Origin: JBBDRW01 sp040905265
GTDB lineage: Bacteria > Bacteroidota > Rhodothermia > Balneolales > Balneolaceae
DNA length: 9,116 nucleotides
Reading direction: 5' to 3'
NCBI GenBank assembly: GCA_040905265.1
Contig: JBBDRW010000053.1
Location: forward strand, 1 to 9,116
This document shows, piece by piece, positions 1 to 6,378 of the stretch (positions are counted from its first letter, which is position 1; each line of letters opens with the position of its first letter). A program made the position numbers and the translations under genes. The notes beneath the pieces are model-generated. The model was not told the origin of the DNA. It ran no database searches and saw only the letters and a list, made by a program, of their open reading frames with translations.

Positions 1-44
1 GTATATACTCCTCGGTTAAGCAACGGGTCACGATCAAAGGGCTG

Positions 45-1334
45 TTATCGTTCATAGATCTTGACACCTTCCGTGAACGCCTGGACCCCCGCGGCATTCT
101 CGTCGGGAAAGACTTCAAAGCGTATCCGTTCTCCGGTGAGGATCTGCACGAGTACTACTCCGAGCACCGGACCGTCTTCCTTGTTCATGTCGATCTGAAC
201 CGGGTCGTCCGAGTTGTAGATTTTTTGCCGGATCAGTTCGTACGGGACAACTCCGGAGTTAATGTCGACATCCGAGAAGCCAGGCCCGTTCCCTTTGACA
301 CTGAACTGGACCGCCTCGTTGTTGAAGTCCCCAATCGAAAGCTTCATCTGCTCGGGATCGAACGCATCCGGAACGAAGGCGAGGTGCGTGGACCAGTATC
401 CGCGTCCCGGGTGAGTATTTGGGTCAGAATCCAGACCGGCGTATCCGTTGGTTCCCTCCTCGAACCAGTTCCCCTGGAGTGTGCCGGGGAGGTCGTGGTC
501 GATCTTGCCGGCACGAGGCTCGGCAGTACGATAATTGAGGGCCAGAAGGGCGCTGCGAACCGGCGACGGGAAGTAGTCAAAGAAGGCATTATCGGTGTAT
601 TGCTTCCAGAATTCGCTCTTATACAAGTCAGGAGAGATGAATCCATCGAGCGGTTTCTCGAGGTTATACGCTGCTACGTCCAAGCTCTGCCCTCCGATGC
701 GACCGATCTCCGTGCCACCGGGAACGAAGTAATGCCCCGCAACCGAGTAGTAGGCGGAGCCTGGCGGTCCCGGTTGAGAGAGTTCGGGGAAGGCAGCCAG
801 AATCGCTGGATCCAGGACACGTATCAGATCGAAGTAACTGAAGAAGGTACAACTGTGCTGCATAACGATTCGAAATTCCTCCCGCTCGTCCGGCGTCGAG
901 AGGTTATGAACGCGTCGGTCGATCCGCTTGATGTAGCCGTCCCCCATCGTCCTCACCGGGAAGGCATCTGCCGCTGAATTGTTCCAATCCGGATAGAGGT
1001 AGAGGTGATCGATCGGTGTCACATGTGCTCCAGCCAGTGTTCCTAGCGGTACCACTGTCACGATGTCATTCGGATCAAGGGGCGAGTGCGAGAAGGAGAT
1101 GGTCCCGTATCCCTCACACCGGTCCGTCCATACATCGAGTCCGGACGTATTGGTAGGCGGATCGTCATCTGGAGGATCGACATCGGTCTGTTCCTCCGTC
1201 GATGGGTTCGGCGAAACCGGATCGACCGGGTTCGAACAGCTGACCATCGCTCCTAAGGTAAGTAGAAGGAAAATTGTAAGGAGAACTCGAACATTTCCAG
1301 CAGCAGACCACGAGTGGGATGTATACCCACACAT
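45..1334 (-). CDS. Secreted lipoprotein with degenerate M23/LytM-like domain
   Basis: Predicted 429-residue lipoprotein. I chose the ATG at 1332-1334. From it there is a polar N-region, a hydrophobic segment (about residues 17-31) and a lipobox ending in Cys33 (M-V-S-C). A Pro/Asp/Thr-rich linker follows (about 35-64). The frame stays open to an ATG at 1527-1529, but that start would bury the signal peptide 65 residues inside and lies upstream of a good promoter. Residues about 90-225 read like a lipoyl/LytM (M23) fold: a HVTPIDH segment (104-110), GDGYI (131-135), a VMQH...YFDL stretch (157-170), then GTEIGRIGGQSLDVAAYN (207-224). The zinc ligands typical of M23 (HxxxD, HxH) are not clearly present, so it is probably a non-peptidase binding or structural relative. 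The C-terminal half is unrecognised. A 60-base sample (481-540) is 63% G+C, against 52% at 1561-1620 and 43% at 4081-4140. It appears monocistronic. The lipoprotein call is firm; the fold is inference. Confidence 0.8.
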   Translation of the reverse strand: MCGYTSHSWSAAGNVRVLLTIFLLLTLGAMVSCSNPVDPVSPNPSTEEQTDVDPPDDDPPTNTSGLDVWTDRCEGYGTISFSHSPLDPNDIVTVVPLGTLAGAHVTPIDHLYLYPDWNNSAADAFPVRTMGDGYIKRIDRRVHNLSTPDEREEFRIVMQHSCTFFSYFDLIRVLDPAILAAFPELSQPGPPGSAYYSVAGHYFVPGGTEIGRIGGQSLDVAAYNLEKPLDGFISPDLYKSEFWKQYTDNAFFDYFPSPVRSALLALNYRTAEPRAGKIDHDLPGTLQGNWFEEGTNGYAGLDSDPNTHPGRGYWSTHLAFVPDAFDPEQMKLSIGDFNNEAVQFSVKGNGPGFSDVDINSGVVPYELIRQKIYNSDDPVQIDMNKEDGPVLGVVLVQILTGERIRFEVFPDENAAGVQAFTEGVKIYER

Positions 1335-1386
1335 AGGGGGATTCACTTCCCTCAGTGACGAAGAACGGCTCTTCCTGGTCACAAGT

Positions 1387-1414
1387 GTTATATCCTGAAT
1401 GCGGTTTCGAGCAA
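1387..1414 (-). promoter_or_regulatory. Putative sigma70-like promoter for the lipoprotein gene
   Basis: Read on the minus strand, TTGCTC (1409-1414) and TATAAC (1387-1392) are separated by 16 nt. The -10 matches 5 of 6 consensus bases and the -35 only 3 of 6. Transcription would start near 1380, giving a leader of about 46 nt before the ATG at 1334. This agrees with the lipobox-based start and argues against translation from 1529. Confidence 0.4.
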
Positions 1415-1515
1415 CTATTGGAAAACTGACCAGTTGCAAGAGCCATACTGGATATGATGTGTCAGACGAAGCCATGTTTAAGCAATTTAAATAAAGAATA
1501 AGAAATGCTTTAGTC

Positions 1516-1531
1516 CCATGCAACGGCATGG
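1516..1531 (-). terminator. Short hairpin just after the rim operon, weak terminator candidate
   Basis: CCATGC and GCATGG form a perfect 6-bp stem around a 4-base loop, starting 4 nt beyond the DUF952 stop codon. On the minus-strand transcript it is followed by an AT-rich stretch (ACTAAAGCATTTCTTATTC) rather than a clean U-run. It may end the operon transcript, but it is not a textbook intrinsic terminator. Confidence 0.3.
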
Positions 1532-1534
1532 CAT

Positions 1535-1900
1535 TTACAGATCTATCTCAAATTCAATCTGGAACCGGTTTTCCTCATCCGGTTGCAGCCTGATCTTGTC
1601 CAGAATTGCGTCTCCGTTTAACGATCCCCTGATCACCATGGAAGCAGGTTCACCCTCCGCCCCCTCCCCGATCTCCAGAGGAGACTGGATCCGTGTCGAA
1701 TCGATGACGATCAACAAAAGATCTTTTCTGCCTGAAAATTTACGGTTTAGCAGGGCTGCTACATTTCCGGACTCGCAACAGGGAATTTCTACAGGTTCAC
1801 CTGTTTCCAGAGACAGTGATTTTGAAAGATATCGCCCGTTCTTGAAGAGAGTACGCCATTTTCTGAGAGGTACGATATGGTATATCAGGTCTTCGTTCAT
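1535..1900 (-). CDS. Divergent DUF952 family protein
   Basis: A 121-residue protein that follows the DUF952 (PF06108) plan. It opens with an IYHIVP strand (residues 6-11), followed by a W-containing helix (RKWRTLFKNGRY) and a CCES-x-NVAALLNRKFSGRKDLLLIVID core. It then has a PLEI segment and the late RGSLNGDAI motif, which matches the usual YGPLN.DAV. From memory, DUF952 is grouped with ADP-ribosyltransferase-like folds; no activity is established. The FIHCS and FPHLYG motifs of typical members are altered here (EIPCCES and ASMVIRG), so the usual histidines are missing. This is the last gene of the rim operon. Its ATG overlaps the stop of the preceding gene by 4 nt (ATGA) with no clear Shine-Dalgarno site, so translational coupling is likely. 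Family assignment is fairly sure; function is unknown. Confidence 0.75.
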   Translation of the reverse strand: MNEDLIYHIVPLRKWRTLFKNGRYLSKSLSLETGEPVEIPCCESGNVAALLNRKFSGRKDLLLIVIDSTRIQSPLEIGEGAEGEPASMVIRGSLNGDAILDKIRLQPDEENRFQIEFEIDL

Positions 1901-2850
1901 AATGTAGTCAGATTCGTCGCTACGTGCATCAGTGCATCTCCTTTGTGAACTACGGGGCTGTGGTTAAGCCCGATTACCCGCCCTTCATACCTTGAGATGA
2001 TCCTGATGGATTCAAAACCAAACGGGTCCGTAATCTTTCCGAGAAGATGGCGTTTTTTTATATGGTCTCCAAGCGATATACGGGGTTGAAACAGGCCGGC
2101 AGACCGGGCTCGTATCCAGCTCGATTTCGAATACACTTCAGTTTTTCCTGCGGGGAGTGAGCGGGATTTCATACCCAGATATTTCATCACGCGCAACGTT
2201 CCGTCAATTCCCTCCTGGATTCCCTTTTCATCGAGACGGAGAGATTCACCGGTTTCATAGACAAGGATATGCTTCCCTTTTTTAGCTGCCGCTTTTCGAA
2301 AAGACTTGTCAATCAAGCCTGAATGAAGCACGACAGGCGGTGCAAATGCACGGGCAATATCCCGGTTCACGTCACTATCGAGGGTACATCGCAGTTGTGG
2401 AAAATTGGAGCGGCTAGCACCGCCGGTATGGAAATCCAGGCCGATATCGATCTGCGGGATAATCTCCTGCATCAGCGTGTAGGCGACCTGGTTTGCCAGG
2501 GATCCATTTTTGTTTCCGGGAAAACTCCGGTTGATATCCTTTCCGTCGGGAACTCCCCGGACATTCTGTATGAATCCGTAGATATTTACGATAGGCAGTG
2601 CGATGACCGTTCCAATCTCGGGAGTTAACAATTCACGGTAGAGCATCCTTCGTATGATCTCAATCCCGTTAATCTCATCTCCATGCAGGCCACCCGTTAG
2701 CATCAGGACCGGGCCGTCTGTTTTAGCACGGATGACCCGGACCGGCAGATCTATACTGGTATACGTCGGGAGCTTTGCAATCGTGAGATTTACATCCGCA
2801 CTTTCACCCGGAGCGATCTTTTGATCATTGATGAAAATGTATTCAGGCAT
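1897..2850 (-). CDS. M14-family AstE/aspartoacylase-like metallo-hydrolase
   Basis: A 317-residue zinc hydrolase of the succinylglutamate desuccinylase/aspartoacylase group. The zinc-binding GGLHGDE sits at 53-59 (His56, Glu59), with the third ligand in DFHTGG (His141). DINRSFPG (105-112) supplies the substrate-binding Arg108, and VYETGE (197-202) holds the likely catalytic glutamate. The C-terminal part (about 235-310) looks like the beta-barrel/lipoyl-like domain seen in these enzymes (GRVIGLNHSPVVHKGDAL). True AstE or AspA would cleave N-acyl amino acids. Sitting directly after rimK, this one more plausibly removes glutamate from a RimK-made tail, which is inference. Its ATG lies upstream of the rimK stop (8-nt overlap), and it overlaps the DUF952 gene by 4 nt. 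There is no strong ribosome binding site, so coupling to rimK translation is likely. Confidence 0.88.
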   Translation of the reverse strand: MPEYIFINDQKIAPGESADVNLTIAKLPTYTSIDLPVRVIRAKTDGPVLMLTGGLHGDEINGIEIIRRMLYRELLTPEIGTVIALPIVNIYGFIQNVRGVPDGKDINRSFPGNKNGSLANQVAYTLMQEIIPQIDIGLDFHTGGASRSNFPQLRCTLDSDVNRDIARAFAPPVVLHSGLIDKSFRKAAAKKGKHILVYETGESLRLDEKGIQEGIDGTLRVMKYLGMKSRSLPAGKTEVYSKSSWIRARSAGLFQPRISLGDHIKKRHLLGKITDPFGFESIRIISRYEGRVIGLNHSPVVHKGDALMHVATNLTTL

Positions 2851-3778
2851 TGCTTTTGATTACCCGTCGATTGGAGGATGGTTTTCTCGATTCGTTGGCA
2901 ATGTCGATCACATACCGGATTACTTTTTCAGCAATATCTTGTCCGGTCGCTTTTTCAATTCCTTCAAAACCAGGTGATGAGTTCACTTCCAGTACCAGAG
3001 GGCCGCGTTCCGATTGAAGCATATCGACGCCGGCAATTGAGAGCCCCATTGCCCTGGCTGCCGTCAACGCCATTTTTCTCTCCAGTTTTGTCAGTTTGAT
3101 TACCTCTCCGCTTCCTCCCTGGTGGAGATTGGACCGGAACTCTCCCTCCTTCCCCTGCCGCTTCATAGCCCCTACCACCTTGCCGTTCACAATGAATGCA
3201 CGTATGTCAGCTCCTTTCGCTTCTTCAACGAACTCCTGTACAATCACCCGTGCCTTCATGCTGTGAAACGCTTCAATCATCGATTCTGCCGCCTTGCGGG
3301 TTGGAGCCAGTACAACTCCGTATCCCTGTGTGCCTTCCAGAAGCTTTACGATCAGTGGCGCTCCCCCCACACTGTCGATCAGTTTTTTGACCTCCCTGGA
3401 GTAGTTGGTAAAGGCTGTCTTCGGCATCCCTACACCGGCTCTCGCAAGGATCTGGAGGCTTCTCAGCTTGTCTCTGGATCGAACCAGAGCCTGGGATTCG
3501 ACGGCAGTTGCAACTTTCATCATCTCAAATTGCCGGACTACCGCAGCTCCGTAGAAGGTAACCGATGCCCCGATCCGGGGAATAACGGCATCGACCTTCT
3601 CTACTTTTTTCCCGAAATAGTACATAGTCGGGTTATCTTTTTCGATCACAAGATCACATTTCAGATGATCCAGAACGACCGCTTCATGTCCCTCCTTTTC
3701 GATGGATTCAACCAGTCGGCTTGTTGAGTAGAGCTTCCGGTTTCTGGAGAGTATGACAATGCGCAACGGGTTGTTCAT
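2843..3778 (-). CDS. rimK: RimK-type ATP-grasp alpha-L-glutamate ligase
   Basis: ATP-dependent ligase of the RimK family, which in E. coli adds glutamates to the C-terminus of ribosomal protein S6. From the chosen ATG the protein has 311 residues, close to the usual 300. Visible family features include LRIVILSRN at the N-terminus (5-13), AVIPRIGASVTFYGAAVVRQFE (64-85) and SRDKLRSLQILARAG (101-115). The glycine-rich ATP loop KLLEGTQGYGVVL is at 145-157, FRSNLHQGG at 214-222, and the metal-binding LEVNSSPGFEGIEK at 263-276. The frame extends 16 codons upstream to 3826, but that part overlaps the preceding gene by 38 nt and is unlike RimK. The internal ATG has AGGAA 2 nt upstream of a CT spacer and leaves 10 nt after the upstream stop. 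It lies between the retropepsin-like gene and the M14 hydrolase gene. S6 as the target is assumed from the family. Confidence 0.93.
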   Translation of the reverse strand: MNNPLRIVILSRNRKLYSTSRLVESIEKEGHEAVVLDHLKCDLVIEKDNPTMYYFGKKVEKVDAVIPRIGASVTFYGAAVVRQFEMMKVATAVESQALVRSRDKLRSLQILARAGVGMPKTAFTNYSREVKKLIDSVGGAPLIVKLLEGTQGYGVVLAPTRKAAESMIEAFHSMKARVIVQEFVEEAKGADIRAFIVNGKVVGAMKRQGKEGEFRSNLHQGGSGEVIKLTKLERKMALTAARAMGLSIAGVDMLQSERGPLVLEVNSSPGFEGIEKATGQDIAEKVIRYVIDIANESRKPSSNRRVIKSNA

Positions 3779-3780
3779 AG

Positions 3781-3785
3781 TTCCT
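3781..3785 (-). promoter_or_regulatory. Shine-Dalgarno site that fixes the rimK start
   Basis: AGGAA on the minus strand lies just upstream of the ATG at 3776-3778 (CAGGAACTATG). The alternative upstream ATG at 3826 lies inside the preceding coding region. The site, together with family N-terminal conservation, supports the shorter RimK. Confidence 0.55.
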
Positions 3786-3788
3786 GTT

Positions 3789-4205
3789 TCAGGATTCCTG
3801 TATTGTGTATGTGCGGGAGACGTCAACGATATACCTGTTTTTTAAAAATTTTCGTCCGAGAAGTATCGGATAACGCATGCCGGACCTGTCTGTCAGTGAG
3901 AGTTCAATAGTTCTCGTAGTGCCGTGAAACTGAATCCCGGTTTTGATGATGATTCTCTCTTCAGACAACCCATTTGAACTCCGTATCGACTTGACGCTCC
4001 ATACCGGTGAGCGAAAACTGCGGTTGTGATATTCCGGATGAGACGGATCCAGCAGGAGGAAAGTCACCTCCTTTTTCTCCTCATTCAGTTCAATATGGTG
4101 GCAATGCAGGCTGGACGTATAAGCTCCTGTATCGATTTTCGCATCCAGCTTTAACAGCTTCCACTCCGGAAAATCTGCTTTTTCTACACGCCCAATCACC
4201 TTCAT
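3789..4205 (-). CDS. RimB-like retropepsin-type protease (PF05618)
   Basis: A 138-residue protein of the family often labelled 'ATP-dependent zinc protease' or RimK-associated RimB, which has a retroviral-type aspartic protease fold. The catalytic signature AKIDTGAYTSSLHC is at 22-35, with the presumed catalytic Asp25 in D-T-G-A. The second half has the hydrophobic-Gly motif RYPILLGRKFL (111-121), as in retropepsins. The length is typical for the single-domain, dimer-forming type. It starts with VIGRVEKADFPEW, a common opening of this family. It is the first gene of the rim operon, preceded by the best ribosome binding site in the window, and rimK begins 10 nt after its stop. Family studies in Pseudomonas link RimB to trimming of RimK-added glutamates; applying that role here is inference from context. 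Confidence 0.88.
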   Translation of the reverse strand: MKVIGRVEKADFPEWKLLKLDAKIDTGAYTSSLHCHHIELNEEKKEVTFLLLDPSHPEYHNRSFRSPVWSVKSIRSSNGLSEERIIIKTGIQFHGTTRTIELSLTDRSGMRYPILLGRKFLKNRYIVDVSRTYTIQES

Positions 4206-4210
4206 CCGGG

Positions 4211-4216
4211 CCTCCT
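4211..4216 (-). promoter_or_regulatory. Strong Shine-Dalgarno site of the rim operon
   Basis: A perfect AGGAGG on the minus strand, 5 nt from the ATG at 4203-4205. The other genes here have weak or no such site, so the operon's first gene appears to be the efficiently initiated one and the genes behind it depend on coupling. Confidence 0.7.
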
Positions 4217-4290
4217 CTGTTTGGGTGTTCTCAATTATTCAATTCCTGAAAAATACGGACTTTTCTTTTGAATGGTGACTCTTTTCCTTG

Positions 4291-4305
4291 TTACCTTCAA
4301 GGTAA
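4291..4305. promoter_or_regulatory. 15-bp perfect palindrome, candidate operator
   Basis: TTACCTT and AAGGTAA are exact reverse complements around a single C. The right arm contains the AAGG that would serve as ribosome binding site for the 4305 gene, and its last base is the A of that ATG. It lies in the 99-bp divergent region shared with the rim operon. It could be a transcription-factor site. As RNA, a 5-bp stem with a 5-base loop could mask the ribosome binding site. Confidence 0.35.
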
Positions 4306-4835
4306 TGAATCAATTGACTGTTTTTGAAAAATACTCCAGACACTGGCCGGCGGTTGCAATTGGAAGTGCGGCGGTTTCGCTCATTCTCTTCGGAATCTAT
4401 CTTTACACAGATGCACCGTTAGCTGAAGGATATCTGCGGCTGGCCGCGTTCATTTTTTTTGCACTTTCACTCCTCACTCTGTTCAAGTGGAAGGATGGCA
4501 GGATGGAGATACGCTTTTCGATTGAAGAGGGCAGCCTGCTCCATATACGCTATCTGGTTCGCAATAAACCGGTTGCTGATGAATCTTTCGATCTGGCTGA
4601 TTTCCTTTCTGTCAAAAAGGACTCAATGCCGAATCGATCGATGTACGATGACTTCTCTGCCAGTGACCATACAATCCGGATCCAACGGAAAGATAACGGG
4701 GAATGGATCTATCTGAATGATGTACACGGAAGGGTGATCCCTCTTCACCGGGAAACCGCCGGTCAGGTAGAAGAATTTCTCAAGACTCGTGCCGGCCTGG
4801 GCCAGAGCCCTGAAGATGAAACAATGGCTTTATAA
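4305..4835 (+). CDS. Small two-helix membrane protein of unknown function
   Basis: I do not recognise this 176-residue protein. Two hydrophobic segments lie near the N-terminus: about 14-34 (WPAVAIGSAAVSLILFGIYL) and about 43-61 (LRLAAFIFFALSLLTLF). They are followed by KWKDGR, so the remaining 115 residues probably face the cytoplasm. The soluble part alternates beta-like segments (MEIRFSIEEGSLLHIRYLV, HTIRIQRKDNGEWIYL) and ends with a helix after GRVIPL. That pattern resembles a small PH-like domain, but this is only a shape argument. I prefer the ATG at 4305 because AAGG precedes it; an in-frame ATG at 4272 would add 11 hydrophobic residues but has no ribosome binding site. It is divergent from the rim operon and convergent with speE. 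Confidence 0.7.
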   Translation: MNQLTVFEKYSRHWPAVAIGSAAVSLILFGIYLYTDAPLAEGYLRLAAFIFFALSLLTLFKWKDGRMEIRFSIEEGSLLHIRYLVRNKPVADESFDLADFLSVKKDSMPNRSMYDDFSASDHTIRIQRKDNGEWIYLNDVHGRVIPLHRETAGQVEEFLKTRAGLGQSPEDETMAL

Positions 4836-4844
4836 CCCGGAATC

Positions 4845-4864
4845 AGCACTCTTCTTCCAGTGTT
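4845..4864 (+). terminator. Weak terminator-like hairpin after the membrane protein gene
   Basis: AGCACT and AGTGTT form a 6-bp stem with one G-U pair around an 8-base loop, 9 nt past the stop codon. The tail TCTCTACGTTTC is pyrimidine-rich but not a U-run. It lies in the 56-bp gap between the convergent membrane protein and speE genes, where some terminator is expected. Confidence 0.22.
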
Positions 4865-4891
4865 TCTCTACGTTTCTTTGTGAGAGCCTGA

Positions 4892-5743
4892 TCACGACTC
4901 GAAAATTGTTCTTACAAAATCAGGCAGTGCAAATGCACCGAGGTGAACTTCCGGGTTATAGTACTTCAGTCCGGACAGCCCAGGAACACCCTTTGTGGAT
5001 CTTTCCAGTGTCGCCTCACCTGTCGGATCACTCCTCTTAGAGGCGCAAATCATCGACCACATCCCGGATGGATAGAGAGGTATATAGCAGAGATAGGGTG
5101 ATGCATATTGAAAAAGGCTCTCCAGTGCTCCATACACCCGGTTCATGCTCGGGTGATATGAAGCAATCCAGGGACTTTCTGTCTGGGTAGAAAGTACACC
5201 ATCCGGAGACAGGGCCTGGTAACAGGCTTCAATAAAGCTGCGTGCAAAGAGGCCTTCTGCCGGTCCTTCCGGATCTGACCCGTCGACAATAATCAGGTCG
5301 TAGGGCTCGGTCACATTCTGAACAAAGGAAATTCCGTCTTCGAAGTGAACCTTCAGTTTTGGATTGTCAAAATCGCCGACGTCAGGCAGGAACTTTTTGG
5401 ATGCCCTGACTACCGCCTCATCAATCTCAACCATATCTACCCGGCGAATTCCCGGATGCTTCATCACTTCACGTGCAGTTCCACCGTCACCGCCGCCAAT
5501 AATCAGAACCCGTTTCGGATCCGGATGTGTAAACAGTGCCGTGTGGCTCAACATTTCGTGATAGACAAACTCATCTTGCTCAGAGAGCATAACCATGCCG
5601 TCAATCACCAAAAGGTTTCCCCAGGTATCGGTTTCAAATACTTCAACAAGCTGATACTCGGTCTGTTCAGAGAACAGTTTTGCTTTGACGCCCACAGCCA
5701 GCCCGGTTTGCCCATGATAATATTCATAAAACGAAGTGCTCAT
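4892..5743 (-). CDS. speE: Spermidine synthase (polyamine aminopropyltransferase)
   Basis: A 283-residue enzyme that transfers an aminopropyl group from decarboxylated AdoMet to a diamine. It has the N-terminal beta-domain feature NLLVIDGMVMLSEQDEFVYH (43-62) ending in YHEMLSH, and the nucleotide-binding GGGDGG (83-88). VEIDEAVV (105-112) carries the AdoMet-binding acidic residue. The catalytic loop VDGSDPEGPAEGLF (153-166) has Asp154 and Asp157, and QTESPW (187-192) follows. The loop reads DGSDP where many members have DSTDP or DSSDP, which keeps both aspartates. Length is normal for bacterial SpeE. It is the third gene of the polyamine cassette, 100 bp after pdaD, with a poor ribosome binding site. 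Because the neighbouring decarboxylase makes agmatine, the acceptor could be putrescine or agmatine, as for the Thermus thermophilus homologue; sequence reading alone does not decide. Confidence 0.93.
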   Translation of the reverse strand: MSTSFYEYYHGQTGLAVGVKAKLFSEQTEYQLVEVFETDTWGNLLVIDGMVMLSEQDEFVYHEMLSHTALFTHPDPKRVLIIGGGDGGTAREVMKHPGIRRVDMVEIDEAVVRASKKFLPDVGDFDNPKLKVHFEDGISFVQNVTEPYDLIIVDGSDPEGPAEGLFARSFIEACYQALSPDGVLSTQTESPWIASYHPSMNRVYGALESLFQYASPYLCYIPLYPSGMWSMICASKRSDPTGEATLERSTKGVPGLSGLKYYNPEVHLGAFALPDFVRTIFES

Positions 5744-5769
5744 AATCTGTTACTCATTCTGTTAGAAGC

Positions 5770-5804
5770 CTCCAAATATTGGAGCCATTGAAAGTCCGTA
5801 CTTT
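5770..5804. repeat. Two small tandem hairpins between pdaD and speE
   Basis: CTCCAA-ATA-TTGGAG (5770-5784) is a perfect 6-bp inverted repeat. It is followed 6 nt later by AAAGT-CCGT-ACTTT (5791-5804), a 5-bp stem with a 4-base loop. Neither has a U-run on either strand. They may be mRNA processing or regulatory structures in the 100-bp gap, or chance. Confidence 0.3.
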
Positions 5805-5843
5805 GTGAACGCCAAACTGGCATAACAGGGTGCTTCAGAGCCA

Positions 5844-6326
5844 CTACCGGTTGCTGTACCAGAGTACAGCTGCAGCAAACGTAGATCCGCACACCTCCAC
5901 ACGGTGTTCAATTCCTATTGACCGGATCTCTTTTAATTTTCTGTTACGGTACTCAAATGCATCCTCGACCATTCGTTTTACTATTGACTCGACAGTGGCT
6001 AGTTCTGCATGATCTTCGAACTCCATGATGACTCCCGGTTCGGCCGGATCTTCAGGAATTCCAATTGCGATGGCCGAAGAGATCATTCTGCCGGGTGTCA
6101 CAGCATCAATGGTTGCATAAGCCAGAGGAATGAGCCCCCCTCTTGGAAGAGAGATATCCGTTACATCAACCTGTTTTGCGCCTGGCGGCAGGATGCTGCT
6201 CATTCGCATAAGGTTTGTGTCCCCGACCCCTGCTTCCAGAAGTGCATTATCAAAAGCGTTCAGGCGGGTTCTTCCCTCCGCTGCACCGGATACAAGACAG
6301 AATATATCTGGGGTATTTACCATCAT
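5844..6326 (-). CDS. pdaD: Pyruvoyl-dependent arginine decarboxylase (PvlArgDC)
   Basis: Converts arginine to agmatine using a self-made pyruvoyl group. From the ATG at 6324-6326 the protein has 160 residues, against about 165 for the Methanocaldococcus jannaschii enzyme. The two share the LVSGAAEGRTRLNAFDNALL start of the fold (11-30), NLMRMSSILPPGA (38-50) with the Ser43-Ser44 cleavage site, and IMEFE (100-104) with the catalytic glutamate (Glu102, matching Glu109). The C-terminal part has IEHRVEVCGSTFAAAVLWY. Asn38 matches catalytic-loop Asn47 of the archaeal enzyme. The frame continues upstream to a TTG at 6413, adding 29 residues (including EAFEKPVLQRLP) with no counterpart in the archaeal protein. 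That stretch contains a repeated palindrome, so I take it as leader, though an in-frame insertion is possible. The start codon is therefore uncertain. It is more like archaeal enzymes than the Bacteroides/Chlorobium type, hinting at old transfer. Confidence 0.9.
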   Translation of the reverse strand: MMVNTPDIFCLVSGAAEGRTRLNAFDNALLEAGVGDTNLMRMSSILPPGAKQVDVTDISLPRGGLIPLAYATIDAVTPGRMISSAIAIGIPEDPAEPGVIMEFEDHAELATVESIVKRMVEDAFEYRNRKLKEIRSIGIEHRVEVCGSTFAAAVLWYSNR

Positions 6327-6348
6327 AGCTGTAACATTTATTTGTGGG

Positions 6349-6378
6349 AGCCTTTGAAGAACTGGTTTTTCAAAGGCT
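6349..6378. repeat. Palindromic element, copy 2 (upstream of pdaD)
   Basis: AGCCTTTGAAGAAC and GTTTTTCAAAGGCT are 14-base arms that match as reverse complements at 13 positions, around a 2-base centre TG. The outer 10 bp are perfect. It begins 22 bp upstream of the preferred pdaD ATG. On the minus strand it matches the plus strand of the element at 6938-6973, arms and inner sequence included. Confidence 0.75.

Noticed and set aside
225..977. A 250-codon open frame on the plus strand
   Set aside because: It lies fully opposite the lipoprotein gene, has no ribosome binding site, and its translation (many Arg/Val/Glu, no motif) looks like an antisense shadow of a G+C-rich gene.
1335..1529. A 65-residue N-terminal extension of the lipoprotein
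   Set aside because: It would place the signal peptide internally, covers a plausible promoter, and begins inside the hairpin after the previous gene.
3122..3727. A 201-codon plus-strand frame
   Set aside because: It is antisense to conserved rimK motifs and its translation has no recognisable domain.
4831..4960. 12-bp inverted repeat TATAACCCGGAA (4831-4842 and 4949-4960) spanning the convergent gene ends
   Set aside because: One arm is fixed by the speE codons for YNPE and the other overlaps a stop codon. About two to three exact 12-base matches are expected by chance in a window this size, so I do not treat it as functional.
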